From Sinimarinibacterium sp. NLF-5-8 (GTDB lineage Bacteria > Pseudomonadota > Gammaproteobacteria > Nevskiales > Nevskiaceae), in assembly GCF_010092425.1 (NCBI RefSeq), contig NZ_CP048030.1, forward strand, positions 496,001-560,000: a DNA stretch of 64,000 nt, in the 5' to 3' direction. Positions within the stretch are counted from its first letter, which is position 1. The number at the start of each line of letters is the position of its first letter. Shown one piece after another: positions 30,542 through 41,298 of this stretch. Below the pieces are notes generated by a model that saw only the letters and a list, made by a program, of their open reading frames with translations, was not told the origin of the DNA and did no database searches. The translations under genes and the position numbers were made by a program.

Positions 30542-31879
30542 ATGGCATCCGACGATCGGCGAGATGATCTCGCCAACAAGGCCACGCGGCTGGGACTGCG
30601 CGCGGTCAACCGTTTTGCGGGCTTGCCGATTGTGGACAAGCTGGGGCTGCGCAAACCCGCCGAAAAGATTTTGTATGAAGGCACGCGCCTCGGTTTTCAG
30701 GGCGCCAGCGTACTCGCGCGCAGCGTTGGCAAGGCGCAAAAACTGGTGGCTCCCGCGCGCCCCGAGGCCAGTCGCAGCGCCGGTTTGTTTGACCTGACGC
30801 CCACCGACGATCAGCAAATGCTGCGCGAAGCCGCTGCGGACTTTGCCACCGAACAACTGCGCCCCGCCGCACTGGCCGCCGACAGTGCCTGCGCTGCGCC
30901 CGCGCAAGTGCTCGAAGGCATCGACAGCCTCGGCATCGCCTCGCTGTCGATCCCCGAAGCCTTTGGCGGTATTGGCAGCGCGCGCTCGGCTGTCACTCAC
31001 ACCCTGATTTATGAAGCCCTCGCCCACGGCGATATGAGCTTGGCCGTGGCCGGGCTGGCGCCCACGGCGGTGGCGCACGCGCTGGTGCTGTGGGGCGATC
31101 CGGCGCAGCAAGCGATGTATCTGCCCGCATTTGCCGGTGAAAAAATGCCGGTGGCGGCGCTGGCAATCACCGAACCACACGCCCTGTTTGACCCGCTGGC
31201 GCTGCAAACCCGCGCGCGCAAAGACGGCAACGACTACATCATCAGCGGCGTCAAGGCGCTGGTGCCGCGCGCTGATCAGGCCGAGCTGCTGATTGTTGCC
31301 GCCACGGTGGAAGAACTAGGCCCGGCGCTGTTCTTGATTGAAGGCGGACGCAAAGGCGTCAGCTTTAGCGCTGAACCGGCGATGGGGCTGCGCGCGGCCA
31401 GTACCCAGCGGCTACATCTGGACAAGGTGCGCGTGCCCAAATCGGCATTGCTGGCGGGCGATGACGTCATGGTTTACCGCGAATGTCTGCGCCTGTCGCG
31501 TCTGGGCTGGTGCGCGCTGGTGTGTGGCACCGCGCAGGCGGCGCTGGACTACGTCATTCCCTACGTCAACGAGCGCAGCGCCTTTGGCGAGCCGATCAGT
31601 CACCGTCAATCGGTGGCGTTTACCGTGGCCAACATCGGCATCGAACTCGAAGGCATGCGCCTGGCCACCTGGCGCGCCGCCAGCCGCGCCGAACAGGGGC
31701 TGGACTTTGCCCATGCCACGGCGCTGGCGCGCCGCTTGTGCGCCGACAAGGGCATGCAGATCGGCTCCGATGCGGTGCAGCTGTTGGGCGGCCACGGCTT
31801 CATCAAAGAGCATCCGGTGGAACGCTGGTACCGCGACCTGCGCGCGGCGGCCTTCATGGACGGCGTGGTGCTGGTTTAA
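30542..31879 (+). CDS. Acyl-CoA dehydrogenase family protein lacking the usual C-terminal catalytic Glu
   Basis: The product is 445 residues behind AGGAGAGCC. About 80 N-terminal residues precede the dehydrogenase fold, which begins at TPTDDQQMLREAAADF. The middle domain has ALAITEPHALFDPLALQTRA, and the end reads GHGFIKEHPVERWYRDLRAA then AFMDGVVLV. The familiar EGT segment carrying the catalytic Glu in most family members is absent, replaced by MDGV near the stop. Paired with the next gene, it may be the non-catalytic or differently placed half of a heteromer. Confidence 0.82.
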   Translation: MASDDRRDDLANKATRLGLRAVNRFAGLPIVDKLGLRKPAEKILYEGTRLGFQGASVLARSVGKAQKLVAPARPEASRSAGLFDLTPTDDQQMLREAAADFATEQLRPAALAADSACAAPAQVLEGIDSLGIASLSIPEAFGGIGSARSAVTHTLIYEALAHGDMSLAVAGLAPTAVAHALVLWGDPAQQAMYLPAFAGEKMPVAALAITEPHALFDPLALQTRARKDGNDYIISGVKALVPRADQAELLIVAATVEELGPALFLIEGGRKGVSFSAEPAMGLRAASTQRLHLDKVRVPKSALLAGDDVMVYRECLRLSRLGWCALVCGTAQAALDYVIPYVNERSAFGEPISHRQSVAFTVANIGIELEGMRLATWRAASRAEQGLDFAHATALARRLCADKGMQIGSDAVQLLGGHGFIKEHPVERWYRDLRAAAFMDGVVLV

Positions 31880-31894
31880 CGCGAGGAAAAATCG

Positions 31895-33115
31895 ATGATT
31901 AACTTGGAAACCCCGAAAAAGTTTCGTGTGCTGGTCGATCAGGCGCATCAGGTCGCGCGCGAAATCTTCCGCCCCAACTCGCGCCGCTACGATCTGGCCG
32001 AACACGAATATCCCAAAGAGCTGGACATGCTCGGCGCGCTGCTCGACGGCATGAATGCCGGCGGCGGTGAAGGTGCCGGTGCCGCGGGCGTGCGCCGCAG
32101 CAAAATTGCCGACGATGGCGTCAACCGCAACGGCAGCAATATGTCCACCGTCCTCGGCACCCTCGAACTGTGCTGGGGCGACGTCGGCTTTTTGCTCAGC
32201 ATGCCGCGCCAGGGCTTGGGCAACTCCGCCATTGCCAGCGTTGCCACCGATGAGCAGCTCGCGCGCTTCAAAGGCAAATGGGCGGCGATGGCGATCACCG
32301 AACCCGGCTGCGGCTCCGACTCCGCTGCCATTCGCACCACCGCGCGCCTGGACGGCGATCATTACGTCTTGAATGGCAGCAAAATCTTCGTCACCGCCGG
32401 TGATCGCGCCGATCTGGTGGTGGTCTGGGCCACGCTCGATCGCAACATCGGTCGCGCCGCAATCAAATCCTTTGTGGTGGAAAAAGGCACGCCCGGCTTT
32501 GACGTGGTGCGGCTTGAACACAAACTCGGCATCCGCGCTTCCGACACTGTGGTTTTTGCCCTCACCGACGTGCGCGTGCCCAAGGAAAACCTGCTGGGCG
32601 ACCCCGAAATCAATGTTGAAAAAGGCTTTGCCGGGGTCATGCAAACCTTTGACAACACCCGCCCGCTGGTCGCCGCCATGGCGCTCGGGCTGGCGCGCGC
32701 CTGTCTGGAAGAAACCCGCAAAGTGCTGACCCAGGCCGGCATTGAGCTGGACGACGACCGCCCGACGCTGACCCAGTCCGCTGCCGCCTATGAACTGCAA
32801 CGGCTGGAAGCCGATTATGAATCCGCGCGCTTGCTCACCCTGCAAGCCGCATGGATGGCCGACAACCGCAAACCCAACTCCCTGCAAGCCTCCATGGCCA
32901 AGGCCAAGGCCGGACGCAGTTGCGTGGACATTGCCCTCAAATGCGTCGAACTCTGCGGCACGCTGGGTTACGCCGAAGGCATCGACGGCGCCGGCCTGCT
33001 GGAAAAATGGGCGCGCGATGCCAAGATTCTGGACATCTTTGAAGGCACCCAACAAATCCAGCAACTGATCGTCGCGCGGCGCTTGCTGGGCAAGAGCTCG
33101 GCGGAGTTGAAGTAA
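31895..33115 (+). CDS. Acyl-CoA dehydrogenase
   Basis: The product is 406 residues starting 15 bp after the previous gene, behind CGAGGAAAAATCG. AMAITEPGCGSDSAAIRTTA (FAD/substrate loop), LNGSKIFVTAGDRADLVVVW and LEKWARDAKILDIFEGTQQI (catalytic Glu) are intact. It oxidises acyl-CoA to enoyl-CoA with transfer to ETF. It is the second of a tandem pair, probably one transcript with the SRPBCC protein. Confidence 0.88.
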   Translation: MINLETPKKFRVLVDQAHQVAREIFRPNSRRYDLAEHEYPKELDMLGALLDGMNAGGGEGAGAAGVRRSKIADDGVNRNGSNMSTVLGTLELCWGDVGFLLSMPRQGLGNSAIASVATDEQLARFKGKWAAMAITEPGCGSDSAAIRTTARLDGDHYVLNGSKIFVTAGDRADLVVVWATLDRNIGRAAIKSFVVEKGTPGFDVVRLEHKLGIRASDTVVFALTDVRVPKENLLGDPEINVEKGFAGVMQTFDNTRPLVAAMALGLARACLEETRKVLTQAGIELDDDRPTLTQSAAAYELQRLEADYESARLLTLQAAWMADNRKPNSLQASMAKAKAGRSCVDIALKCVELCGTLGYAEGIDGAGLLEKWARDAKILDIFEGTQQIQQLIVARRLLGKSSAELK

Positions 33116-34070
33116 ATGACCGCCACTGCCAGCGCGCGCAATCCGATTCCCAAACACGATCAGATCCGCGCGCCGGCGTTGGCGTTGATCGCTGAAAAAG
33201 GCCCGCTGAAATACCGTGATCTGGAGCAGCCCCTGGCCGCCCACTTTGGCCTGACGCCAGAGCAAGTCGCACAGGAATACGATTCCGGCAACGGCAAGAT
33301 TTTTCTCGATCGCATCAGCTGGGCGCTGAGTTATATGAATGCCGTAGGCCTGCTGTACAAGCCCGCGCGCGGTCTGTACGCCGTCACCGAACTCGGACAG
33401 CAAAAGCTCAAGCACCCCGAAAGCCTCAGTGCTTTTGTGGATCAGTCATTTGGCCAAATCCAAAAGCAAAAAAGACAGCAAGCGCATGACGCGCGCGCCG
33501 GTCCTGATCTCGACCCGTACCGACCTGACCCCGCAAGAAGAACTGTATGAGTCGGCTCAAAAAATCCGCGAGGCGCGCTATCAAGAACTGATCGACGTGA
33601 TGGTGTCCAAAACCCCGCGCGAGTTTGAAAAACTGGTGGTGTTGCTACTGCAAAAAATGGGCTACGGCGGTGAAATCACCCAATCCGGCATGCTCACGCC
33701 CTACCGCAACGATGGCGGGGTTGACGGCATCATCAAAGAAGACGTGCTCGGCTTTGGCCGTATTTACATTCAGGCCAAACGCTACGCCCCTGAGAACAGC
33801 GTCGGGCGGCCCGAGGTGCAAACCTTTGTCGGCGCATTGGCCGTGGCGCAATCCAGCAAAGGCGTGTTCATCACCACCTCCAGCTTCTCCAAAGGCGCGC
33901 GCGAATACGCCGCCAGCCTCAACCAAAACCCCACGCTGATTTTGATCGACGGTCAAAAACTCGCCGAGTATCTGTACGAATACGGCGTCGGCATGCAGGT
34001 AGAACACACCATCCAGATCAAAAAGCTGGACAGCGAGTTTTGGGACGCCATGGATAACGAGCCGGGTTAA
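33116..34070 (+). pseudogene. Mrr-like restriction endonuclease, frameshifted
   Basis: The first frame (from ATG 33116) encodes a winged-helix Mrr_N-like domain to SAFVDQSFGQIQKQK. The rest lies one frame over (to the stop at 34070): TPREFEKLVVLLLQKMGYGG, then DGGVDGII and IYIQAKRYAPENSVGRPEVQ, the PD-(D/E)xK nuclease core of Mrr. The shift maps to the six-A run at 33469-33474; five A would restore one reading frame of about 317 codons. Mrr cuts methylated foreign DNA. It may be a real pseudogene, a phase-variable tract, or a sequencing error. Confidence 0.8.
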
Positions 34071-34207
34071 AACAGCCTCATCGCGAGGGTTGGGTTGGGG
34101 CTGAACCGGCACAAAGGCGTGCCTCATCAGACACCCGTGTGTTGCGCGCCAGCGCGCCGCCGCAGGCGAGGCGGAGACGCCACCCCGCAAAAATTACGTT
34201 TTGACGT

Positions 34208-34860
34208 GGGCGCCGCTTGAGCCGCGAAGCTGTGCTTGATGCGCGCGTAAAGCCCTCCTACGGCCATCACTGAAGGCTTGGATGGATTCCGGCGTTCGCC
34301 GGAATGACGGAAAGTGCCGTCATCCTTGCGAAAGCAAGGATCCAGTACTCGGATTCGGCCATTCACTGAAGGCTTTTCTGGATTGCGGCGTTCGCCGCAA
34401 TGACGGGGGATTTGAATGGCGGTTGTGGTTCGATTTGCGCGCCGATTCGCGCCTGAAGCCGCTCCCACGAAAGGCCACCGATTATGTGAGGTTCCTACGG
34501 GTGATTGCTGTTTGGGCGCGGCTTGAGCCGCGAAGCTGTGCTTGATGCGCGCGTAAAGCCCTCCTGCGGCCATCACTGAAGGCTTGGATGGATTCCGGCG
34601 TTCGCCGGAATGACGGAAAATGTCGTCATCCTTGCGCACGCAAGGATCCAGCCCCCGGGTTCGGCCATTCACTGAAGGCTTTTCTGGATTGCGGCTTTCG
34701 CCACAATGACGGTGGATTTGAATGGCAGTTGTGGTTTGATTTGCGTGCCGATTCGCGGCTGAAGCCGCTCCCACGAAAGGCCAGCGGTTGTGGGCGCGGC
34801 TTGAGCCGCGAATGGCTGCGCGGGGCTGAAGGCTATAGAAGCCAGCGGTTATGGGCGCGA
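34208..34860. repeat. Tandem intergenic repeats (about 306-bp unit, two and a bit copies)
   Basis: GGGCGC-GCTTGAGCCGCGAA starts at 34208, 34514 and about 34795. Each unit contains two palindromes, TTCCGGCGTTCGCCGGAA and CATCCTTGCG-N-GCAAGGATC, plus TCACTGAAGGCTT and GCTCCCACGAAAGGCC words. The short open frames here are artefacts of the repeats. The same family, in the opposite orientation, lies at 44.5 and 60.1 kb. The rest of 34071-34904 holds no gene. Confidence 0.85.
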
Positions 34861-34904
34861 CGCCCTCGCACGATGGTTTGAGGGTGCGCGTCGGCGGGTT
34901 TTGT

Positions 34905-35666
34905 TCAGGCGCCGTAAGTTTTGCGCAGGTATTGAATGATCTTGGCCGACTCGAACATTTCAACGCCGGTATTCGGATCGATCAAAAACGGCACTTGCAC
35001 CACACCGGTGCGTTCGGCCAGTTGGGTGCGGTTGCGGCTGGTGTTCATCGGCGCTTTGAGCAGACGGTCGCGGATCGCCGGCGGGCCCATGTCGCTCATC
35101 CGGGCTTTGGCGGTGTTGCGCAGGGTGTAGGGCAGTTCCAGTTCGCTCATCACCTCGCGCACCAGACGGGCGTAGGGGCTGGCTTCAAAGCTGTACAGCT
35201 CCAGTGCCTGTTCCGGCGCTTTGGAAGGCTGCGCGCGCATGCCGCGCGTTGGGCGCACGGCGCTGGCGGCCATGCTGCTGATCAGGTGCAGCGGGCGCCT
35301 CAGGGCGTGGGTGGCGGGGTCGCGCTGGCCGTAGGTTTGTTGCAGGTAGGCGATGATGTCTTGCGATTCGTACAGCTGCACGCCGGTGTTGTCGTCCACC
35401 AAAAACGGCACTTGCAGTTTACCGCCGGTGGCTTGCAGCTCGTCACGGAAGCGGCTGCCGCCTTTGGGGCAGGGCAGGATCATCACGTCCAGATCAAGTT
35501 CGGAGAGGGCTTCGCGCACCAGGCGGCAGTAAGGGCAGCCTTCAAATTCGTACAGCTTGAGCAGTTTTTCGGGCTGCTGCGGTGCCGGGCGCGTGCTCAT
35601 GCTGCCGCGCCACAGGGCGGCGGTGCTGGTCAGTAGCGAACGGGCCACTTCAAGGTTGTGCGACAT
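34905..35666 (-). CDS. Double glutathione-S-transferase N-terminal (thioredoxin-fold) domain protein
   Basis: The product is 253 residues. Two copies of the GST-N/glutaredoxin-like fold stand in tandem: the first has LYEFEGCPYCRLVREALSEL and VPFLVDDNTGVQLYES, the second LYSFEASPYARLVREVMSEL and VPFLIDPNTGVEMFES. The first keeps the CPYC redox pair while the second has SPYA, so only one can do dithiol chemistry. There is no helical GST-C domain. It lies 29 bp after purH on the same strand and may be co-transcribed. Confidence 0.82.
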   Translation of the reverse strand: MSHNLEVARSLLTSTAALWRGSMSTRPAPQQPEKLLKLYEFEGCPYCRLVREALSELDLDVMILPCPKGGSRFRDELQATGGKLQVPFLVDDNTGVQLYESQDIIAYLQQTYGQRDPATHALRRPLHLISSMAASAVRPTRGMRAQPSKAPEQALELYSFEASPYARLVREVMSELELPYTLRNTAKARMSDMGPPAIRDRLLKAPMNTSRNRTQLAERTGVVQVPFLIDPNTGVEMFESAKIIQYLRKTYGA

Positions 35667-35695
35667 GTGAAGGCTCCAGAGCGTGAACGAGGGGA

Positions 35696-37258
<1,563 letters not shown>

Positions 37259-37350
37259 GGCGGTTGTCAGGGGGTTCTCGGGCAGGACAGGGGCGTCAGC
37301 GGCTGTGGCACAGCAGCTTGCAGGGGTGGATGAAAATCAGCGGCGGAAGG

Positions 37351-37641
37351 TTATGGGTCGAGTGGCATCCCGAACTTGTGCTGATCGGGGTCGATGGCGT
37401 GCTCTTTGAGTTTTTTGCGCAAGGTGGCGCGGTTCAGGCCCAGAACTTCGGCGGCGCGCGATTGATTGCCGTGGCAGTAATGCAAGGTGGCCTTGAGCAG
37501 CGGCGGCTCCACCTGGCTGAGAAACATCTCATAGAGGTTTTTCGGCACATGGCCGTCGAGCGTGCGGAAGAAATCTTCCATTGATTCCTTGACCGACAGG
37601 CCCAAGGGTTTGACGTCAGAACCACGATGATGCAAAGCCAT
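37351..37641 (-). CDS. fis: DNA-binding protein Fis
   Basis: The product is 96 residues. The conserved C-terminal half (ATLHYCHGNQSRAAEVLGLN, then RATLRKKLKE) holds the helix-turn-helix, and SMEDFFRTLDGHVPKNLYEM the dimer helix. Fis bends DNA and regulates rRNA, growth-phase genes and recombination. It lies 92 bp upstream of purH and downstream of prmA. Confidence 0.94.
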   Translation of the reverse strand: MALHHRGSDVKPLGLSVKESMEDFFRTLDGHVPKNLYEMFLSQVEPPLLKATLHYCHGNQSRAAEVLGLNRATLRKKLKEHAIDPDQHKFGMPLDP

Positions 37642-37849
37642 AAGGAAAACCTCACCGTCACGCCGGCTGCGTGTTCGAAACGCGCGTGTTGCGTTTCGTC
37701 AATTGAGCAAAGGGGCACAAACAAGGGGGGCGGGCATGATACTCGCGCCACTGTTCTGGCGACAACGCGAGGTGCGCAGGCATGCCCTGAAATGAATTGA
37801 GAGTCCGCGTTAAAAGGTGCGGACAATCTGCTGAAAACAGCACAGAACT

Positions 37850-38728
37850 TCAGCGCCGCAGGGCATGGATGCGAGTCCATCCCTCACGGTTGGCGTCGGG
37901 GGCAAAATCAAAATACGGCGCATAGGCTGCGCGCACTTCATCGACCTGGCGGTCGAGCAGCCCGGCCAGCACCAGATCGCCGCCGGTGGCGGTGGTTCCG
38001 GCCAGAAGGGGCGCCAGCGCGATCAGCGGGTTGGTGAGGATGTTGGCCACCACAACGTCGGCAGCAAACGATTCAAAATCATTGGGTTGCATTACGGTCA
38101 GGCGTTCGGCGACGCCGTTGTCGGCGGCGTTGGCGCGGCTGGCGGTGAGTGCTTGCGGATCGATGTCCACGCCAATCGCGCGTTCGGCACCCAGCAGCAG
38201 CGCGGCGATGGCGAGCACGCCGGAGCCGCAGCCGTAGTCGAGCACGGTTTTGCCGCGCAGATCCTGACTGGCCAGCCAGTCCAGACACAGCGAGGTGGTG
38301 GGATGGGTGCCGGTGCCAAACGCAAGGCCAGGGTCGAGTTTGAGCACGATGGCATCGGCCTGGGTGATCTCACCGAGTTTTTCATGCGGAGCAACCCACA
38401 GGCGCGCACCGAATTTCATCACCGGACAGTCCTTGAGCCAGACCCGCACCCAGTCCTGATCCTCGATGCGCTGCTGCTCAAAGCGTGCGCTGGCGCCATC
38501 GGGCAGCAGTTCGCGCAAGGCCGCTGTGATCGGGGTCAGATCGCTGTCCTCGGCAAACAGGCCAACGGTGACGGTGTGCTTCCACAGCGGTGTTTCGCCC
38601 GGCGCAGGCTCTAAAACGGGATCGTCCACGGCATCGACGAAACTGACCGCGCCGGCGTTGTGCGACAGCAGAATTTCTTCTGCAAATTCAGGGTGTTTTG
38701 AAAAAACGCGCAGTTGCAGCCAGGCCAT
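37850..38728 (-). CDS. prmA: Ribosomal protein L11 methyltransferase
   Basis: The product is 292 residues from the ATG at 38728; a longer reading to 39292 overlaps the neighbouring protease gene antisense to frame and is rejected. The N-terminal substrate domain starts MAWLQLRVFSKHPEFAEEIL. The methyltransferase part has AFGTGTHPTTSLCLDWL, TVLDYGCGSGVLAIAALLLG and VVANILTNPLIALAPLL, which are PrmA hallmarks. The 208 bp to fis hold no gene. Confidence 0.94.
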   Translation of the reverse strand: MAWLQLRVFSKHPEFAEEILLSHNAGAVSFVDAVDDPVLEPAPGETPLWKHTVTVGLFAEDSDLTPITAALRELLPDGASARFEQQRIEDQDWVRVWLKDCPVMKFGARLWVAPHEKLGEITQADAIVLKLDPGLAFGTGTHPTTSLCLDWLASQDLRGKTVLDYGCGSGVLAIAALLLGAERAIGVDIDPQALTASRANAADNGVAERLTVMQPNDFESFAADVVVANILTNPLIALAPLLAGTTATGGDLVLAGLLDRQVDEVRAAYAPYFDFAPDANREGWTRIHALRR

Positions 38729-38810
38729 GATCGGGTTTGCGAAAGTCAGACGGGCGCGCATTGTACGCGCGCGCGCCAAACGTGGACGGTGGGCAGGCCG
38801 CCGCAGCGGG

Positions 38811-40274
38811 TCAGGGGCGCTGATCCAGAGGCCGCCAGTTGCTGGGCAGGCGGTCGCGCACCTCGCGGCGTTTGGCGAGAAGGCGCGCGCGCTGTTTGTC
38901 GTCGAGATCGGGCAGGCGCAAACCCGCGTCGATCTGCGCCAGTGCCAGACCGGCATCGCCGCGCAGGAATAAAAACTGGGCCATCTGGAACGAGGATTCT
39001 GCGAGATTGCCGCTCTCGCGCGCGGCCTGTGCCAGCAGCCGGTAGGTTTGCAACGGGGTGCCATAAGCCGGATCGCCGCTGAGCAGCAGTTGGCGCGCGC
39101 GGTCGCTCTGGCCGCTGCTGAGCAGCGCCTCGGCGTAGGCCAGCCGTGCCGGTGCGCTGCGCGGAAAGGCTTTGACGGTGCGTTCCAGGGTTGCCACGGC
39201 ACGCTGTTTTTGCCCTTGTTCCAGATAGAGCTGCCCCAGCAGGAGCTGGATGTTGACCTGTGCCGGGTACTGTTCGGCGAGGCGTTCGGCAAGCGTGAGC
39301 GCGCGCGCGGCTTGTCCCATCTGGCTCAGGGCAAAGGCCAGGCCGTATTGGTTGGCGCTGTTGCCTGGATCGTTGCGCAGACGGGCTTCAAAATCGCTGA
39401 CCGCCTGGCTGGGCAGATCGGCGGCCAGAACCCGGGTGCGCGCGCGCATCAGTTCAAACTCCAGCGACGGGGTGAGCTTGACCGGCGGCAGGCTGTCGGC
39501 GCGCGCGCGCGCCTCGGCAATGCGATTGGTGCTCAGGGGATGGGTTCGCAGGATTTCCGGCGTGCCGCTGCCGTACAGACGTGATTGCTGGCTGATTTTC
39601 TGAAAAAAACTGGCCATGCCGTTGGGGTCGAATCCGGCCTTGGCCATGGTCTGGATACCAATGCGATCGGCTTCTTGCTCATGCGCGCGGGTAAAGCTGA
39701 CCTGGCGCTGGTAATTGAGCGTTTGTCCCACCGACAGCGCGCCGATGATCACGTCCGGGTCGGCCGATCCGGCGATGATGGCGGCCAGTACCGCCAGCCA
39801 GGTGGCGATGGTGGCGACTTCGGTGTCCTGCGCGGTACGGGCGATGTGGCGCTGGGTGACGTGCGCCAGCTCGTGCCCCATGACCCCGGCGACTTCGCTT
39901 TCGTTTTCGGCGGCCAGCAGCAATCCGGCGTTGAAGCCGATATAGCCGCCGGGCAGGGCAAAGGCGTTGATGCGGTCATCCTTGACCAGAAAAAAAGTGA
40001 GCTGCGGCGGACGGGTGGCGCTGCTGGCGGCGAGTTTCCAGCCGATGCTGGTGATGTAATCGGCCAGCTCCGGGTCTTCGAGCACATATTCGCCGCCATA
40101 GAGTTGCCCCATCACGCGCGCGCCGAGTTCACGCTCCTGCATCGGCGACAGGGTGTTGTCGGCGGGTTCACCGATATAGGGCAGGTCAATCACCACAGAC
40201 GGCGTGGTCACCGCTGCAACGGTGCTGCTCCAGAGGGTTGCCGCCGCGATCCAGCTGAGTTGGGAGATGCGCAT
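38811..40274 (-). CDS. bepA: BepA-like periplasmic M48 metalloprotease with TPR repeats
   Basis: The product is 487 residues from the ATG at 40274, with a signal peptide (ISQLSWIAAATLWSSTVAAV). The M48 zinc site is GHELAHVTQRH with downstream HEQEADRIG. The C-terminal half has TPR-like repeats (NQYGLAFALSQMGQAARALT, VNIQLLLGQLYLEQGQKQRA). BepA repairs or removes misassembled outer-membrane proteins such as LptD. Confidence 0.88.
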   Translation of the reverse strand: MRISQLSWIAAATLWSSTVAAVTTPSVVIDLPYIGEPADNTLSPMQERELGARVMGQLYGGEYVLEDPELADYITSIGWKLAASSATRPPQLTFFLVKDDRINAFALPGGYIGFNAGLLLAAENESEVAGVMGHELAHVTQRHIARTAQDTEVATIATWLAVLAAIIAGSADPDVIIGALSVGQTLNYQRQVSFTRAHEQEADRIGIQTMAKAGFDPNGMASFFQKISQQSRLYGSGTPEILRTHPLSTNRIAEARARADSLPPVKLTPSLEFELMRARTRVLAADLPSQAVSDFEARLRNDPGNSANQYGLAFALSQMGQAARALTLAERLAEQYPAQVNIQLLLGQLYLEQGQKQRAVATLERTVKAFPRSAPARLAYAEALLSSGQSDRARQLLLSGDPAYGTPLQTYRLLAQAARESGNLAESSFQMAQFLFLRGDAGLALAQIDAGLRLPDLDDKQRARLLAKRREVRDRLPSNWRPLDQRP

Positions 40275-40302
40275 GACGCAGCCTGCGTGAGGAGTGAATA
40301 AA

Positions 40303-40322
40303 ACCCGGCGCGCGCGCCGGGT
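40303..40322 (-). terminator. Rho-independent terminator after psd
   Basis: ACCCGGCGCG and CGCGCCGGGT form a perfect 10-bp palindrome; on the minus strand it is followed by TTTATT. It separates psd from the bepA-like gene. Confidence 0.75.
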
Positions 40323-40332
40323 GAGCGAGGGG

Positions 40333-41298
40333 TTAGAGCGTTGTCGGCGGGGTGGGGTTCCCTGCATCGGGTTCGGTTGCATTTTCAGCGGTTTTGCGGA
40401 GCGGCTGATTGCGCGCGCGCCATTGGCCGAGTGCCTGTCCCATGCGCACGGCTTGGCCGGGTGCCAGATCGGGCTGCCAGTTCACGGCATCGGCTTCGGT
40501 CAACAGAATGACGGTGGAACCCATATTGAAGCGCCCCAGTTCCTCGGCGCGATCCAGCGTCACGGTGTTGGTGGGCTGGTAATGAATGGGTTCGCCGCGC
40601 AGATGCGGCGGGCTGATGCAGCCGGCCCAGACGGTTTCAATGGAGCCGACGAACAGCGCGCCGACCAGGGTCACGCCAACGTCACCGGCAGCGGTGTCAA
40701 AGATTGCATTGACACGCTCGTTGCGCGCAAACAGCTTGGGCATCGCGCGCGCGGTGGCGGCGTTGACTGAGAACAAACGACCCGGCACATACGACCAGCG
40801 CTTGAGCGTGCCGGCAATCGGCATGTGAATGCGGTGGTAGTTGTAGGGCGCCAGGTAGATCGTGCAGAAGCGCCCGTGCATGAACTTGAGCGCAGCTTTT
40901 TCATCGCCGCCGAGCAAATCCAGCACCGAGTAACGATGCCCCTTGGCCTGAAAAACCAGCCCTTCTTCAATCTCACCAAACTGGCTGATGGTGCCATCCA
41001 CCGGCGAGACAAAGGTTTGCGCATCGTCCGGCAGCGGGCGCGCGCCGGGTTGCAGGGCGCGGGTAAAAAAGTGATTGAAGCTTTCGTACTGCTGCGGGTA
41101 ATTGAACTGCGCCTCGGACAGGTCGATCTTGAATCCGCGCATGAACAGTTTGATCAGCGCGTTCTTGAAGCCATCGTGGCGGATGCGGCTGAGTCTGAAG
41201 ATCAGTGTGGACAGCCAGCGCGTTGGCAGCATCCATTGCAACAGCACAAATGCGCGATCGCCGATGTGGGCCTGGGAGGGTTCCGGGACGGGATTCAT
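40333..41298 (-). CDS. psd: Phosphatidylserine decarboxylase proenzyme
   Basis: The product is 321 residues. It converts phosphatidylserine to phosphatidylethanolamine at the inner membrane. TFVSPVDGTISQFGEI, KGHRYSVLDLLGG, YLAPYNYHRIHMPIAG and the self-cleavage region FNMGSTVILL (cleavage at Gly-Ser yields the pyruvoyl group) are present. Its ATG overlaps the stop of the copper chaperone gene. Confidence 0.94.
   Translation of the reverse strand: MNPVPEPSQAHIGDRAFVLLQWMLPTRWLSTLIFRLSRIRHDGFKNALIKLFMRGFKIDLSEAQFNYPQQYESFNHFFTRALQPGARPLPDDAQTFVSPVDGTISQFGEIEEGLVFQAKGHRYSVLDLLGGDEKAALKFMHGRFCTIYLAPYNYHRIHMPIAGTLKRWSYVPGRLFSVNAATARAMPKLFARNERVNAIFDTAAGDVGVTLVGALFVGSIETVWAGCISPPHLRGEPIHYQPTNTVTLDRAEELGRFNMGSTVILLTEADAVNWQPDLAPGQAVRMGQALGQWRARNQPLRKTAENATEPDAGNPTPPTTL

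Noticed and set aside
34282-34881. Two similar small open frames (MDSGVRRNDGKCRHP...)
   Set aside because: They are translations of the tandem intergenic repeat; the similarity comes from DNA repeats, and no ribosome site is present.
38729-39292. Upstream extension of the prmA frame
   Set aside because: It overlaps the BepA-like gene in another frame; PrmA homologues begin at the MAWLQLRVFS position used here.
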